Shown one piece after another: positions 34,779-46,005 of a stretch of DNA of 63,229 nucleotides. The notes below the pieces were generated by a model. It ran no database searches and was not told the DNA's origin. It saw only the letters and a list, made by a program, of their open reading frames with translations. Each line of letters begins with the position of its first letter. Position 1 is the stretch's first letter. The DNA is taken from assembly GCA_014621425.1 (NCBI GenBank), contig JAANBB010000225.1, positions 1 through 63,229 of the forward strand, given 5' to 3'. The DNA comes from Cylindrodendrum hubeiense (lineage: Eukaryota > Ascomycota > Sordariomycetes > Hypocreales > Nectriaceae). Made by a program: the position numbers and the translations under genes.

Positions 34779-35414
34779 TCATTGACCATCGGCCTCGGGT
34801 AGATTGCCAATCTTCAGGCCAACAATAGCGCGTGACCCGTCGGCGTTCGCCCCGTTCACATGGTCCGACCTGGTGACCATCAACCACTTATCGCTTCCCA
34901 CGTAAAAGTGGCCGTAGGTTCCCTGAAGTGTCGTTAATGAGCACTGCAAGTCGCCTGCCGCACTTTTCGTGCAAATGGGATAATCAGTTCCAGGCATCGG
35001 AGGGCTGTCAGCGGGACACGGCCAAAAGAAAGCCGGGTCCTGGGTGCCGGAAGAGTAGGTATGTGAGATGCAGAATATCCTGCCGTCGCCAGCAGTAAGG
35101 TACTGAGTTTCCGGATTGATGTGAAGGTCGGTTAACCAGTCGCTTGGAACCGCGCTGGGCAAATACAACTTTGGGTAATTCTGGACCCTGGGGGCGGGAT
35201 AGGCAAAAGTTTGGCCTTCATACAGGGGGTTATCGGGGCTGGTCGCAGAAAGGCCAAATGTTTCGACTGGGGCAACGGCGCCGCCATCAGTTGTAGTTGG
35301 TGCCGGTAATGAAGTGGTCGATGTGGCAATAGTCTGTGTCTGGTGCTTGCACGGGCCGGCGTGGGCCACGGCGGCAAGGACTGCTGCGCCGGAGAAGAGG
35401 TTTAGCAGGAACAT
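34779..35414 (-). CDS. Small secreted protein, unknown function
   Basis: Start chosen at 35,414 so that the protein begins with a clean signal peptide (MFLLNLFSGAAVLAAVAHA), cleaved before Gly-Pro-Cys-Lys; an in-frame ATG at 35,450 adds 12 unlikely residues. The predicted protein is 211 residues. After cleavage there is a Thr/Ser-rich linker (residues about 25-45), then a folded part with several Cys (FCISHTYSS, FFWPCP, PICTKS, LQCSLTT) and Trp/Tyr-rich strands (GHFYVGSDKWLMVT). No domain was recognised. The Ala-Gly-Pro-Cys-Lys after the signal is shared with the GLEYA protein at 36,647-37,654 on the same strand. Likely extracellular or wall-associated. Confidence 0.75.
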   Translation of the reverse strand: MFLLNLFSGAAVLAAVAHAGPCKHQTQTIATSTTSLPAPTTTDGGAVAPVETFGLSATSPDNPLYEGQTFAYPAPRVQNYPKLYLPSAVPSDWLTDLHINPETQYLTAGDGRIFCISHTYSSGTQDPAFFWPCPADSPPMPGTDYPICTKSAAGDLQCSLTTLQGTYGHFYVGSDKWLMVTRSDHVNGANADGSRAIVGLKIGNLPEADGQ

Positions 35415-36646
35415 ATTGTCGAAGAACCCGAGAAGTGGGATTTGTTGCAACTAAGACAAGACAAAGCTGATCCGGAAAAGAGCCACAAATACAGAGCTTC
35501 TTGTAAAGCGTCATGAAGATGGTTCCAAGGCTTTATAACACCTGAGACCAATGGTGGCTGTCATGTTAAAATTGACAATTAAACACCCTCAAAAGTTCCG
35601 CACATTATTCTTAGTTTGTGGCACTATAAATCCAACACAAGCGTGGTCTAGAACAGTGGCGGACTGCGAATCTGAGAGCAGATGCAAAGCGGGCCATATC
35701 ATTGTCCAATTGCGGAGTAGTGCAAGCTTTAGTTGAAGTTATCTGTATGCACAACAAGGGATTAGCGATCGTCGGTCGACTCTTAGCGCCCTCACTATTG
35801 ATGACAGCCTACGCCACAACCATTGGTCTTCCGGAGCCAGCGCCTCTTCCCCTTGGGATAAGCTGTGACTGTGAAGCCACATGAGGGCTTCATCTTAATT
35901 AATGGTCTAGAAGTGTCTAAGCTTACTTACACATCGACACTAGCTGGAATAGTTGGGGGTAGTGCCTCACCAATGTCCTGGAACGAGGTCTCATTCGCTG
36001 TATTTCGCCGGTCAACGCCTATCAAGTAGTCAATCAGGCCATATTTTGGACCCTATCTAGAGTGCGCCATAGGGCTAGTGATAATTAATCGACATGCGAC
36101 TACTGTAGTCAGGGACAGCTACGCATGTCAGTCAATGTATTAAGACGATCAACGACTTAGGCCAGCACTAGGCATCTAACCAATTATGGGTGCTTACAAG
36201 AGCCAGTGCAAATCGTAGTAAATAAGGACGTTGAAACGGAGAAGACAACCCGCACCAGTACCTTAGGCAAAATCCAGCGAAATTTACTCCAACCAAAAAT
36301 GCGCGCCAAGGTCGATTCAGAAAAAGAGAGCGAAATGGGCTACAGTTAGAACACCATGAAAGGAAGCAGTTCCAACCAAGTAGAGCGAGTATTGGATGCA
36401 TGTTTTAGCAATGCTAATCATTAAGGTGACGCCCGTTCTCGAGGGCATCCTGCGACCCGGTCTGCATAGTAGCACTGTTTGGGGTGTAATACGAATGAGA
36501 AGAACAGTAATTTATGTATTATAATTAATGCATTAATGAGATTCTATCTAGCATGATAGTGTGGTTGTTTCATAATATTATGTCATCTTTCGCTCAGTCC
36601 CATCCCTCGTGACATGCTCTAAGCCATCGTGCGTATTGAGGACTCC
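35415..36646. other. Intergenic region with a possible exon relic
   Basis: Lies between the two secreted-protein genes. Apart from the small frame listed at 35,927-36,052, minus-strand text in 36,170-36,420 reads as fragments of hydrophobic protein in shifting frames, consistent with a decayed membrane-protein gene, but none is called. Confidence 0.4.
35927..36052 (-). pseudogene. Possible C-terminal exon of an unrecognised decayed gene
   Basis: A minus-strand frame of 41 codons ends at a TAA (35,927-35,929) and reads GPKYGLIDYLIGVDRR, then an acidic, Ser/Pro-rich tail finishing in PASVDV. An upstream stop and a CTAG directly before it would suit a splice acceptor. The peptide looks like authentic protein rather than noise, but no family is recognised and upstream exons are scrambled. 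Confidence 0.25.
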
Positions 36647-37654
36647 TCAGTTGCTGAGGCCGCACTCAACAGGGAATGCCTTTCCAGCATGGTTGTGGGT
36701 AGCCGTGCCTCCAGGGGCCTTGATGGTGAACTCAAACATGGACACAGCGTTCTTGTTACCCATGACATTGCGGACTGGGTAGGTGTGTCCCTTAATCAGG
36801 GAGACAGTACCGCAGCGGACAGGGTTGTTGAAGTGATAGCCAGTAGCCGCCAGGACGAGCGCAGGGGCGTCCACGGTGGGCTCGCCGGTACCGCAGTCGA
36901 ACGCATTACCCTCACCAAAGTATAGAGTGTTGGCGTTGTCAGCCTGGATGCAGAGCTCATAGCTTCCGGTCGAAGGAGCCTGGTAGTAACCCTGGTAAAC
37001 CAAGGTGAAGCTGTTGGCGTCCACAGTGATGTCACCATTGAGCGTACGGTGGTAGTTGACGTAGTAAGCCTTGCCAGGGTAGTTGCTGTTGGGGAAGGTT
37101 TGTCGGTAGCTTGACAGGTCGGACATGTAGTCCTGGGCGAAGTAGGTCACATCGGTGTAGCCAGAGTCCAAAGGAGTCAGCTCTTCGGTGAGGTAGTATG
37201 AGGCAGGAACGGTCATTTCATCGTTTCCGTAACCCTCCTCGAAGACGTTGGCGTAGTAGTCAACGCTCCATCCAGATGCGGGGCACGCAGAGTCGATGGC
37301 ACAGGAGCTAGGCTTAGGGGTGCCAGAGGTAGTGGTGGTACCGGCAGCTGTAGTCGTGGTGCTCTCAGCAGCCGTGGTAGTCTCAACAGCCGTGGTGCTC
37401 TCGGCAGCCGTGGTGCTCTCAGCGGTGGTGGAAGGCGTAGCTACAACGGTGAGCGATGTATCCTTGGCGGGAGTGGTCGTGGACTCGGCAGCTTCGGTAG
37501 TCGTAGTCGTAGGAGTCTCGGTGGCCGCGATAGGAGGAGCAGTAGCGGTTGTGATCACGGAGAGTGATTCAGAAGAGGTCAATGAGAGTGGTTTGCAAGG
37601 ACCGGCTTGAGCGATGCTGAGCAAGCCGCTCAGGACAACCAGGTTCTTGAACAT
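36647..37654 (-). CDS. Secreted GLEYA/PA14-like adhesin
   Basis: 335 residues from an ATG at 37,654 that gives a compact signal peptide (MFKNLVVLSGLLSIAQA) before Gly-Pro-Cys-Lys. The open frame extends 41 codons upstream, but that would bury the signal. Residues about 45-112 are a Thr/Glu/Ala/Ser stalk with ESTTAAESTT-type repeats, probably O-glycosylated. The C-terminal 200 residues fit the GLEYA domain of fungal adhesins. SGWSVDYYANVF opens it. GYYQAPSTGSYELCIQADN and TLYFGEGNAFDC correspond to the carbohydrate-binding strands, though the usual Asp-Asp is Asp-Asn here. HTYPVRNVMGN and FEFTIKAPGG complete the fold. There is no GPI-anchor signal; the protein ends NHAGKAFPVECGLSN. It may be released or bound through disulfides. 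The family binds cell-surface glycans; the ligand is unknown. Confidence 0.85.
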   Translation of the reverse strand: MFKNLVVLSGLLSIAQAGPCKPLSLTSSESLSVITTATAPPIAATETPTTTTTEAAESTTTPAKDTSLTVVATPSTTAESTTAAESTTAVETTTAAESTTTTAAGTTTTSGTPKPSSCAIDSACPASGWSVDYYANVFEEGYGNDEMTVPASYYLTEELTPLDSGYTDVTYFAQDYMSDLSSYRQTFPNSNYPGKAYYVNYHRTLNGDITVDANSFTLVYQGYYQAPSTGSYELCIQADNANTLYFGEGNAFDCGTGEPTVDAPALVLAATGYHFNNPVRCGTVSLIKGHTYPVRNVMGNKNAVSMFEFTIKAPGGTATHNHAGKAFPVECGLSN

Positions 37655-38581
37655 TGTGAGTTGAAGAGGTGAAATGAATGATTTCAGGGTGAAAGAGTGT
37701 AAAGAAGTAATGTATGTAACAGTTACTCCAAATGGTAATGAATGACTGGCTGAAGCTCGTGTGAGAGTAAAGATCAAATGAGGGATGAGATGCAGAAAGC
37801 AATATTCGTCAAGAGCCGCGAGACAGCCGCCTTAATAGCTCTTCACGATACGAGATCTCAGTGTTCCGCTTTTTCCATTTCGAGCACCCAAGAGGGGTTC
37901 CTCTCCGGGGCTGTGGTGTTCGACGCACCGTCTTCTTCATTTCCCGATCCTTGTTCTTATCCACCGTTTTTCACCGTGTCTAGCTCCATACAGCTTAGAC
38001 ACCAACCAACACCCGCCTGAACTCATTTGAAACAGTCCTCTGATTGGCTCGGTATTCAATCGGGAAGCGTTTCAGGATCAACGTCAAAGAACCTTGCTCA
38101 TATCCACGCTACGGAGCACACATGTTTGTCGAAGAAACAGCCCACGCAGGGATGCATTCTTCGCGGCAGCATTATGGACCAGATGCCAAGAAATTTATCC
38201 GGGGAGTATTCTATAATAGACATGGACGGCGATATCAGACCCCGTCGCATCTGCCAGCAGTCAAAGGCAACAGCTGTGATGTATTTGTTTTTTGCTCCCT
38301 TTTCCTATTCAGCCCTTAATCCTTGACTGCACATCGATGTTCTGACTACGACCTCTCGTGTGTTAGACCGGCCTTGTTCGCATGGGCTTTTTGGAACCCT
38401 TGACTTGACTAGAAATCAACAGCTTCCGCTTTATCCAATTCATCCCGCTATCTGATGCGACAGGCCCCATTCGCAAATCCCTGGGACACTCACGGTGACC
38501 GCAACTTAGCTCAGGTTGGAGAACAGCGGCCACAATCGCGAGGTGGAGTCAGTCATCCCATATCTCTTCGCTTAAGGACCA

Positions 38582-38715
38582 GGGGGGCAGGGACCGCAGG
38601 GGAAACCGGATGGAAAACGGCCGATGTGAACGGCTGGGGAACAGCCGCAGGGGCGGGGTCCCGGTCGAGAGGGCTTAAAAATAAACAGAGAGGGGCAGAA
38701 AGGGGACAGAGGGGG
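38582..38715 (+). other. G-run-rich segment, possible G-quadruplex former
   Basis: Repeated runs of three or more G are close together on the plus strand: 38,582-38,587, 38,590-38,592, 38,599-38,602, 38,650-38,657, 38,692-38,695, 38,702-38,705 and 38,711-38,715. Purine bias is strong. No gene overlaps it. Structural potential is inferred from spacing only. Confidence 0.4.
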
Positions 38716-39707
38716 CCTCCCTTATTGAGACTGCTCAATTCGTAGGGAAACCATGCTATAGACTGTCTGCAACGGCCCCAAGTGCGACTACTAACAGGAA
38801 CATCAATCCCCACTAGACTTACTGGAAAATATAAGTCACGTAAGACAACTGAGCTTCTGCGACTATGACCCACCTTTCCTTACGTCAGACCAGTAGCAGC
38901 TCTCGATAGTTTCTCCCAAGGTCACATTACAACATGACGGTGATGACTTCCCGACAGCTTCTGCCACCCACAGCGGTCCTTTCACTCTTAAGTAGCGCCT
39001 GTCTCTAGTTCCAGCGGCGCAGTTCCCACTACGAAGACTCTAAGGCGATGCGACCCTGCCTACAGCCTAGCAGGTAGGTGAAAACACACCCCTTGATCAA
39101 CAGCCCGCCGACGCGTCGCGGTTGCTGCAAAATCGAATGCCCATTTACCACTTAGGCTGCGCATGATCGATCGGTACATGTCCGTGCATACAAATTAGCG
39201 AATACGGCCGTATATTTGGTTGTCTCGGCCGGTTCTCAATATGTTGGCCAATTTGGGCTAGGCGAGGTTTCCCTAAGAACGGAGCACGGGTTCGATAGGG
39301 AGGAGGCCGACAGGGAGAGCAATAAGACCCCTCCCTACTGACCTCGGGGGAAACGGTTGGATTGAAAGCTCGGGGAGGACGGCCTACGCCCTGAAGGAAA
39401 ATTCAAGCGTTGATTGGGTCCGCTTCGACCCGGTCCGAAAGCAGGATAGGTGGGTGCTATTGTTACCTGAAGGTGGGTCTAATTGTAATTACTTCCGGTG
39501 CCGTCATCCGATCCTGTATCTGCTCCGTAGTAGAAATTCGTCTACACATGTTCCACTCGGCCTATCAGATGATCCATCGTCGGAGCCCTCGGCCCATTCA
39601 GAGCCTGACCCCAACCATCATCAGGTCAATAACCTACAGCACGTATAGACAGACATACGTCAACTGTGACGGAAAAATGTTAACAAATCATTCCCACGAG
39701 GGTTCAC

Positions 39708-39923
39708 TTAAACGAACTCGCCGTTTTCTATTAACACGGAAAATACCATGCGCTCACGGTAAATTTCATGGCCGGCGGGAAATGATTCCAAGTCCTCAGG
39801 TGATGTTGGACACGCAGGGGAGAGCTTAGCCAAGCCCGGCCCAAGGTGCTTGTACAGAAGCCTGTATTGGTCATCATTTTTATCCACAAACGCATCGTCA
39901 GTCAGACTGGAAAAGCAATTCAC
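39708..39923 (-). pseudogene. Unrecognised minus-strand frame, possible gene relic
   Basis: 71 codons including DDQYRLLYKHLGPGL and SPEDLESFPAGHEIYRERM, with protein-like composition. The upstream overlapping frame (39,920-40,120) reads GDSTLDACIFD near its end and stops just before the useful part of this one, so one frameshift or a missed splice could separate pieces of one gene. No family recognised. Confidence 0.2.
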
Positions 39924-40913
39924 GTAGACCGATCAAAAATGCAGGCATCCAGGGTAGAGTCGCCAAAGGTCGCTCCCGGCACAAAATAACACTTGTACGA
40001 TATCGCAAATACTGTTGATGAAAAGCTAGAGAGGCGTACACTAGATTTGCGTATTTGACCATACCCATCAGAAGAAAGCACATGGATAGCGATTTTAGGC
40101 GGGCAGTTTCTTAAAGGCACAGTGATTCCAGGACTCTCGCATATTTAACCTCGTGTTGATGCATTGCTGGGATGCCTCAGATCAAGGAGAGAAAGACAAT
40201 CTAGACAGTCTTGGAACCAAAGTGCAGAGTAGTCCTAGCCGAGCCCCGATTATGTGAGAACTGATACTCAAATGGATGAAAAAAGAAGAAAAGCAAGTAT
40301 CGCGCTTGTGATTCATCTCCTTAGGTAGTGAGCTACCACCATCCTGTGGTGCAGAACACAATGTCTTCCCGTCTGCTCAAGATGCAATTCTTTCAAACAA
40401 CACAGCCTGATTTGAACATGTATGAATAGATATATAACTATTGATCTCACCATGTTAGTAATTGCGGCTAAATCTCGGGTAGCCGTGGCTCGTGCAGCGT
40501 TGCATCGAGTTAATGCAAGAGGTGTAGGGTAGCTGTGTAGGACTGCTGACAGCACCCCTCCCTCACATGACCGCACATAGATTAAGGACAATGTCTACAA
40601 CAATAGGTGACATGGGGTAGTTCGCTGAGTATAAAAAACGGAATAAAACTGTAAGAGATAAGAATATGGCCCCGTGGGAAGAACTGAGAACAGGTTACAC
40701 ATCTTCCTGAAACTCTTTCAGATTGTATGGAGGATGTGTCTGAAATCAAGTTTGTGGCGTCTTCAACATGCACTCACTAGTGGCCAACGATGCAGGATCG
40801 TATCTACTGGTTCGTTTATATCATTTTTCATCTGAGACTTATTCCTCAGATATTTCAATTGAGGCGTTGACTGAAGGGTAGTTTAATTAGTGAACTAGTT
40901 AACGTATATGATA

Positions 40914-40948
40914 AGCATGCCAATCAAATAAGCATGCCGATCAAAAAT
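40914..40948. repeat. 18-bp direct duplication at the island edge
   Basis: AAGCATGCCAATCAAAT is followed at once by AAGCATGCCGATCAAAA, differing at two positions. It sits where composition turns AT-rich, 80-100 bp before the LTR-like duplication. Confidence 0.7.
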
Positions 40949-41030
40949 CTCAACCTCTAAAATAAAAATCACAATAAAAATACCATAAACCATTTAATTA
41001 ATTAAAACTACTTACTATACTCTTCCCTAT

Positions 41031-42196
41031 CACGGCCCATATAGTAACCAGACGATTATTACTGGTAATAATTCATGACCCACTTTTTCTTTTATTATTA
41101 TAAACTAGAGGTACTAGATTAATTATATAAGGAGCAATACACTAGGGACTGACAGCATTCTAGGAGTGTATCACTCTATAGATCATAGTATTCTATTATT
41201 CCATTATTCTACTAGTTATATATACAAACCATTTCACTTTAGATAGATACACTCCTTAGCTATTAATAGACTTAATTATACAGACACTCTTATTTATATA
41301 TTATCAGACCCTGTGATCCCCCCTTTACTTAATACATATCCTGGTCTACTTAGATTATACCCTAATATATTCCTGCCTATCCTATACCTTTATCTATATA
41401 TAGTAGCTAGAATATTATATATTAATAGCTTTTGTTTAGTGTATTATTATGTTAACCTGAGTAATATTTTGAATAAATCAAAATAATAGCTTCTAGTACT
41501 CCTAGGGATACCCCTACTATAAATAAGTAACTTATCACTTAGCCCCTCATAGAGGATGATAATAATATACTAGACCCTGATAATAATAAAGTCTTGAGAG
41601 AAGAACTTGAATATCACGGCCTATATAATGACCAGGCGGTTACTACTAGCAGTAATTTATGACCTACTTTTTCTTTTATTATTATAGGCCAGATATACTA
41701 GACTAATTATATAAGGAGTGATATGTTAGGGACTGACAGTGCTCTAAGAGTATATCACTCTATAGATTATAGTACTCTATTACTCTATCACTCTATTAAT
41801 TATATATATAAACTATTTTACTTTAAATAGATATATTCCTTAATTATTAATAGACTTAATTATATAGATATTCCTATTTATATATTATTAGATTCTGTGA
41901 TTCCCTTTATTTAGTATATATTCTGGTTTACTTAGATTATATCCTAATATATTCCTACTTATCCTATACCTTTACCTATATATAATAGCTAGAATATTAT
42001 ATATTAATAGTTCTTATTTAATATATTATTATATTAATCTAAGTAATATTTTAAATAAGTTAAAATAATAGTTTCTAGTATTTCTAGGGATATTCCCACT
42101 ATAGATAAGTAACTTATTACTTAGCTCTTTGTGAAGGATAATGATAATATACTGGACCTTGATAATAATAAAGTCTTAAGAGAAGAACTTAAATAT
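41031..42196 (+). repeat. Tandem pair of 584-bp LTR-like repeats
   Basis: The copy from 41,031 and the copy from 41,615 align throughout. Each opens with CACGGCCYATATARTRACCAG, contains a GGGACTGACAG segment, and closes with AAGTCTTRAGAGAAGAACTT before the next unit. Differences are mostly transitions and the second copy is the more AT-shifted. The Gypsy gag relic begins directly after the second copy, which fits LTR-derived sequence plus adjoining leader duplicated in tandem. A downstream partner LTR was not found in the window. Confidence 0.8.
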
Positions 42197-42199
42197 ATT

Positions 42200-43200
42200 A
42201 AAAGGTAGAATAAATAATTCTTTAATAAAATTAATAATTTACTTATAATAACTAAGTATAATAAGAATACTAGGATTAAAAAACTAAAGATATTAACTAA
42301 TTAAGTTACCCTACTTATTAAGTAAAATATAATATTTTATAAAGACTTAACTAAATAGAAAGGTCTTTATTAAGATTATATTATCTAATTTAACTCTCTT
42401 ACTATTTATAGAAAAGATATAGGAGAAATTCTCAGATCTTATAAACTAGATAATTATAATAGTTCTATAATAAAGTTATAAAACTTCTTTATATAATTTA
42501 GGGTATTTTAAAATTATTATCCTATCTAATTCTTTAAGAATAAAGATAAGATTAGGTATATTATAGGATTCCTGAAAGATAAAGCCCTTATCTAGTTTAA
42601 GCTATTTATAAGAGATTTCCTTAATAATCCCTATAATAGATATAAAACCAAAACCAAGATAATTTATAACTCCTATATAATATTTAAAAGAGAACTTTAA
42701 GGAGTATTTAGCCTAACTAATAAAAAGAAAGCTATAGAAAAAAGATTTAGGAAACTCGAGTAAAAAGGCTTAATATTAAACTATACTATTAATTTCTAAA
42801 ATAATATAGTCTATCTTAAAAGATAGGGAGAATAAGCTTTTATTTTAATATTCTATATAGGATTTAAGTTAGAAATTAAGGATATAATAATTAGCTGAAA
42901 GCTAAATATATTTAATATAATTATTTAATTTATAATAGAACTTGATAACTAATAGTTTGAAAGATAATAAGAAAAGAAATCTAATAAAAGAGAAATTATA
43001 TTTAATAATAATTAGAAAGGTAAGAAAGCTAATTAGAGTAAGAAATAATAAATAAATATTTTCTATAGAATAGACTTAGGATTTATAGAGATAGGTATAA
43101 TATAAAAGGACTATTTTAAAGTCTAATATTATAATTATAGAAAGTTCAGGCACTTTGAAAATAAGTGCACTTATATTAATACTAATTAAAAGTTTAAGCT
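42200..43200 (+). pseudogene. Ty3/Gypsy gag relic with ruined zinc knuckle
   Basis: In broken frames the plus strand reads GFLKDKALI, a stop (Trp in the family), FKLFIRDFLNNP, then a KRFRKLE...KG stretch: the capsid region of fungal Gypsy gag. At about 43,127-43,172 the CCHC nucleocapsid knuckle survives as a Y-N-Y-R-K-F-R-H-F-E-N-K-C pattern. Two Cys have become Tyr and two Gly have become Arg, all G-to-A changes. Stops every 20-40 codons make it non-coding. No reverse transcriptase belonging to this copy was found downstream. Confidence 0.75.
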
Positions 43201-46000
43201 AGTTCCTAATAGTAGATATATTAATATTATAATTAAGGATAATAAACCCTAGATAGTTATTAGAATAATTATAGTAATAATTAAGAATAGGAGGAAGAAT
43301 TCTAAGTGAATTCTAATTCTTATAGATAAGTAAATACCCCCTACTAATAAAGATAAATAAATAATTATAATAATTAGAAGAGATAGAAATTCTTAAGGTA
43401 AAAAATCCAAGATTAATATCCCGGATAGATAGCTTAACTCTAAAACTCTATTACCTATTAATAAAGAACTTAATATTAAAATCATAAAATAATAAGAGAT
43501 TAATAATTAAATCTACTAAAACTTCTATATCTAAATGGAAGGAATACTATATCTATAATCTAAAAAGGAAACTAAGTAAGTGTGTAAGATTGGCCTTCCT
43601 ATCTCTAATAATAATATTATTATACTAGCTAATAAATATCTTAAGTTAGATAATACTATTATAGGTAAATTTGTTGAACTTCTCTTTTATCTTAGCCTCT
43701 TAATAAGTATAGAAAGCTTCTTAAATAGACAGCCTATATCTATATTACTAGTATATTTTAATAGTATCCTTAGATTCTCACCTAATTACTAGGACTTTCT
43801 TCTAGCTTAATAATACTATTTAAATCTTTCTAGACTTATCTATTATCAGTGACTTCTCTTTTTATAGTATGCTCTATCCTATTATATATATAAAGCTAGA
43901 GAGACTCTATAATAGCCACATATAGAATAGCTTTAATAGCTTAATAAAGTTCGGGAAAAGTATATAATCAAGAGTTCGCAATTACTACTCGCAGAGTTAT
44001 ATAACCTCCATAACTTCAGCTATTATCACACACAAACTAAGTTACCTCTATTCCTACTCTACTAGAATGATAATAATAATACTATTTCTTATAGAGATAA
44101 TTTCTAGCTTATTATATAAGAGTTCCGTACACTTCTAGAATACCTTATCACTCAGGTAGAGGGATTTTGTAAAAGGTTAATATGTGGATTAGAGTTTGAT
44201 CTAGATCTATCTTAGATTAAGGATAGTATAATAAATCGAGAACTAGGATATTTATTTATAAAGTATCCTAATAATAGTCTTATTAATATATATTAAGAAC
44301 TCTTTATTTAAGTATATACTTGGGGGCTATCTAGGTATAGTTAGTAAAGCTAGAATGCTCTTATATTCTATATCCAGAACATGAAGATATTTGAAGAGTT
44401 TCTTTTAGGTAGTCTCTTTATTATATATAGTTAATTATTTTAATTATGAGATCTATTAAGTCTTTAAAGTGAAAATAGTATTTTAACAGTCTGAGGTATC
44501 TTTATATAGAATAACTTTATTATCTATATTCTATTATACTATAAGACTAAGAATTTAATAGACAGAGAGTTCTATATTATTTGCTTTCTGCCTATTTAAT
44601 TAGGAATAGTTATATTAAAATATCTTGTTTATATTTATTAAATAATAGCTCTATTATAGAGAGAATAGCTTAGAAATCCTAACCTGGATTACCTGATAAT
44701 ACCACAATCTCTACTCTTCTAGTCTAATAGTAAAGTATAAGTACTATCCTAACTTATAGTAATATTAAAAGCTATTACTTGCTAAATATAGTAGTATAAG
44801 GTTAATACTCAGGTATATTATTAACTTGCTATTAGAATTATAGAGAAGTATATATAGGAGGTGTATTTATCTATTAATTAATATAATAATTAAAGTCTTG
44901 ATACTGATCTAAATATTACCTTTATTTAGTAGAGTGAATATCACCCTCTATAATATAGAATAATATATAGTCTTAATAGTACTTATCTATATTAACTCTA
45001 GCTAGCCCTCTTATAAGTATATAAATAGGTATCTACCTGATAATATAAATTTATTTGTTAATTAAGTAAGAAAGTGTCGAGTAAGTGAAAGCTAAAGTCT
45101 CCTTCTAATAACTCTCTTAGCTAGAAGAGACACTCTTCTATATCCTTACTTAACTAACTAAATTTATCCTAAAGAGATTCTGAGAAATATTAAAAGACCT
45201 ATATAATAAGTATAGTAGTCCTATTATTATTAATAGGATGGTCTTCACTTATTAATTAGTATCACTTCTCTTTATATTTAGAAGAGCTTGTGTCTATTCT
45301 ATATTAATATTATATTCTAGTATGCAGACTCTATTATATTATAGTTTGGCCTGGTAATAGTATTGAATAACATTTTTGTAATATATATAAATTAAAAGGG
45401 GAAAGATTATAATAAATAAAGGTCTTTTACTCTAGGTGGTTATTTGTGGATTTATGGGAGGTGAAATTATTATAGAATCTTAGTGAGGTTATACTAGAGC
45501 TGTTAGTGTATGTAGGTTATAGCTATATATTATGTGATTATTTAATAATTAGTCGAGATCTGATAATGGATTATAAGAGGAAGATCAAGTACTAAATAGG
45601 GTTAGATAAAGTAGTGACTTGGAAGAGTATATGGTTGTAGATATTTACTAAAAGTGAGTATATAAGATATTAAATAGTATTAGAGGATAAAAAGTGATAG
45701 ATAGGAATTGTAGTTAATAGAAGAGGTAAGTATATAATAGGGATATTAGGGTGGGGATTACTAGTTTTAAGTGAATAGTAATAGATAATATTAATTACAG
45801 GATAAATAAGGTAAGATATATAATAGTAGATTCTATTAACTATTCTAAAAAGGAATTACTGCTATCCATAGCTCTTATCTAGGATGACAAGCTAGTACTA
45901 TAGATTATATATAAGGCGTTTAAGTAAGTAGCTAACCGAGCATAAGTAGTATCAGTGTAGAGCACTATTAGATTAACTGTATTATTCCAGATTGAATATT
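43201..46000. other. AT-rich repeat remnants, unidentified
   Basis: No domain recognised. One 70-codon plus-strand frame (43,580-43,792) probably continues the decayed Gypsy polyprotein but shows no protease or RT motif. TG and CA are somewhat commoner after 44,000, suggesting a younger or less mutated insertion. Confidence 0.5.
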
Positions 46001-46005
46001 AAGAA

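Larger units (their letters stand above)
37655..40880. other. Long gene-poor stretch at the right edge of the island
   Basis: 3.2 kb of balanced composition without a supported gene. It holds the promoter of the GLEYA gene (first few hundred bases) and a G-run-rich segment at 38,575-38,720. A minus-strand frame at 39,708-39,923 includes DDQYRLLYKHLGPGL and, with the neighbouring frame at 39,920-40,120, could be scrapped exons of one gene. The longer plus-strand frames (38,027-38,326 and 38,455-38,745) have no recognisable content. Confidence 0.4.

Noticed and set aside
38455..38745. 96-codon plus-strand frame
   Set aside because: Gly/Arg-rich translation of the G-run segment without any recognisable feature.
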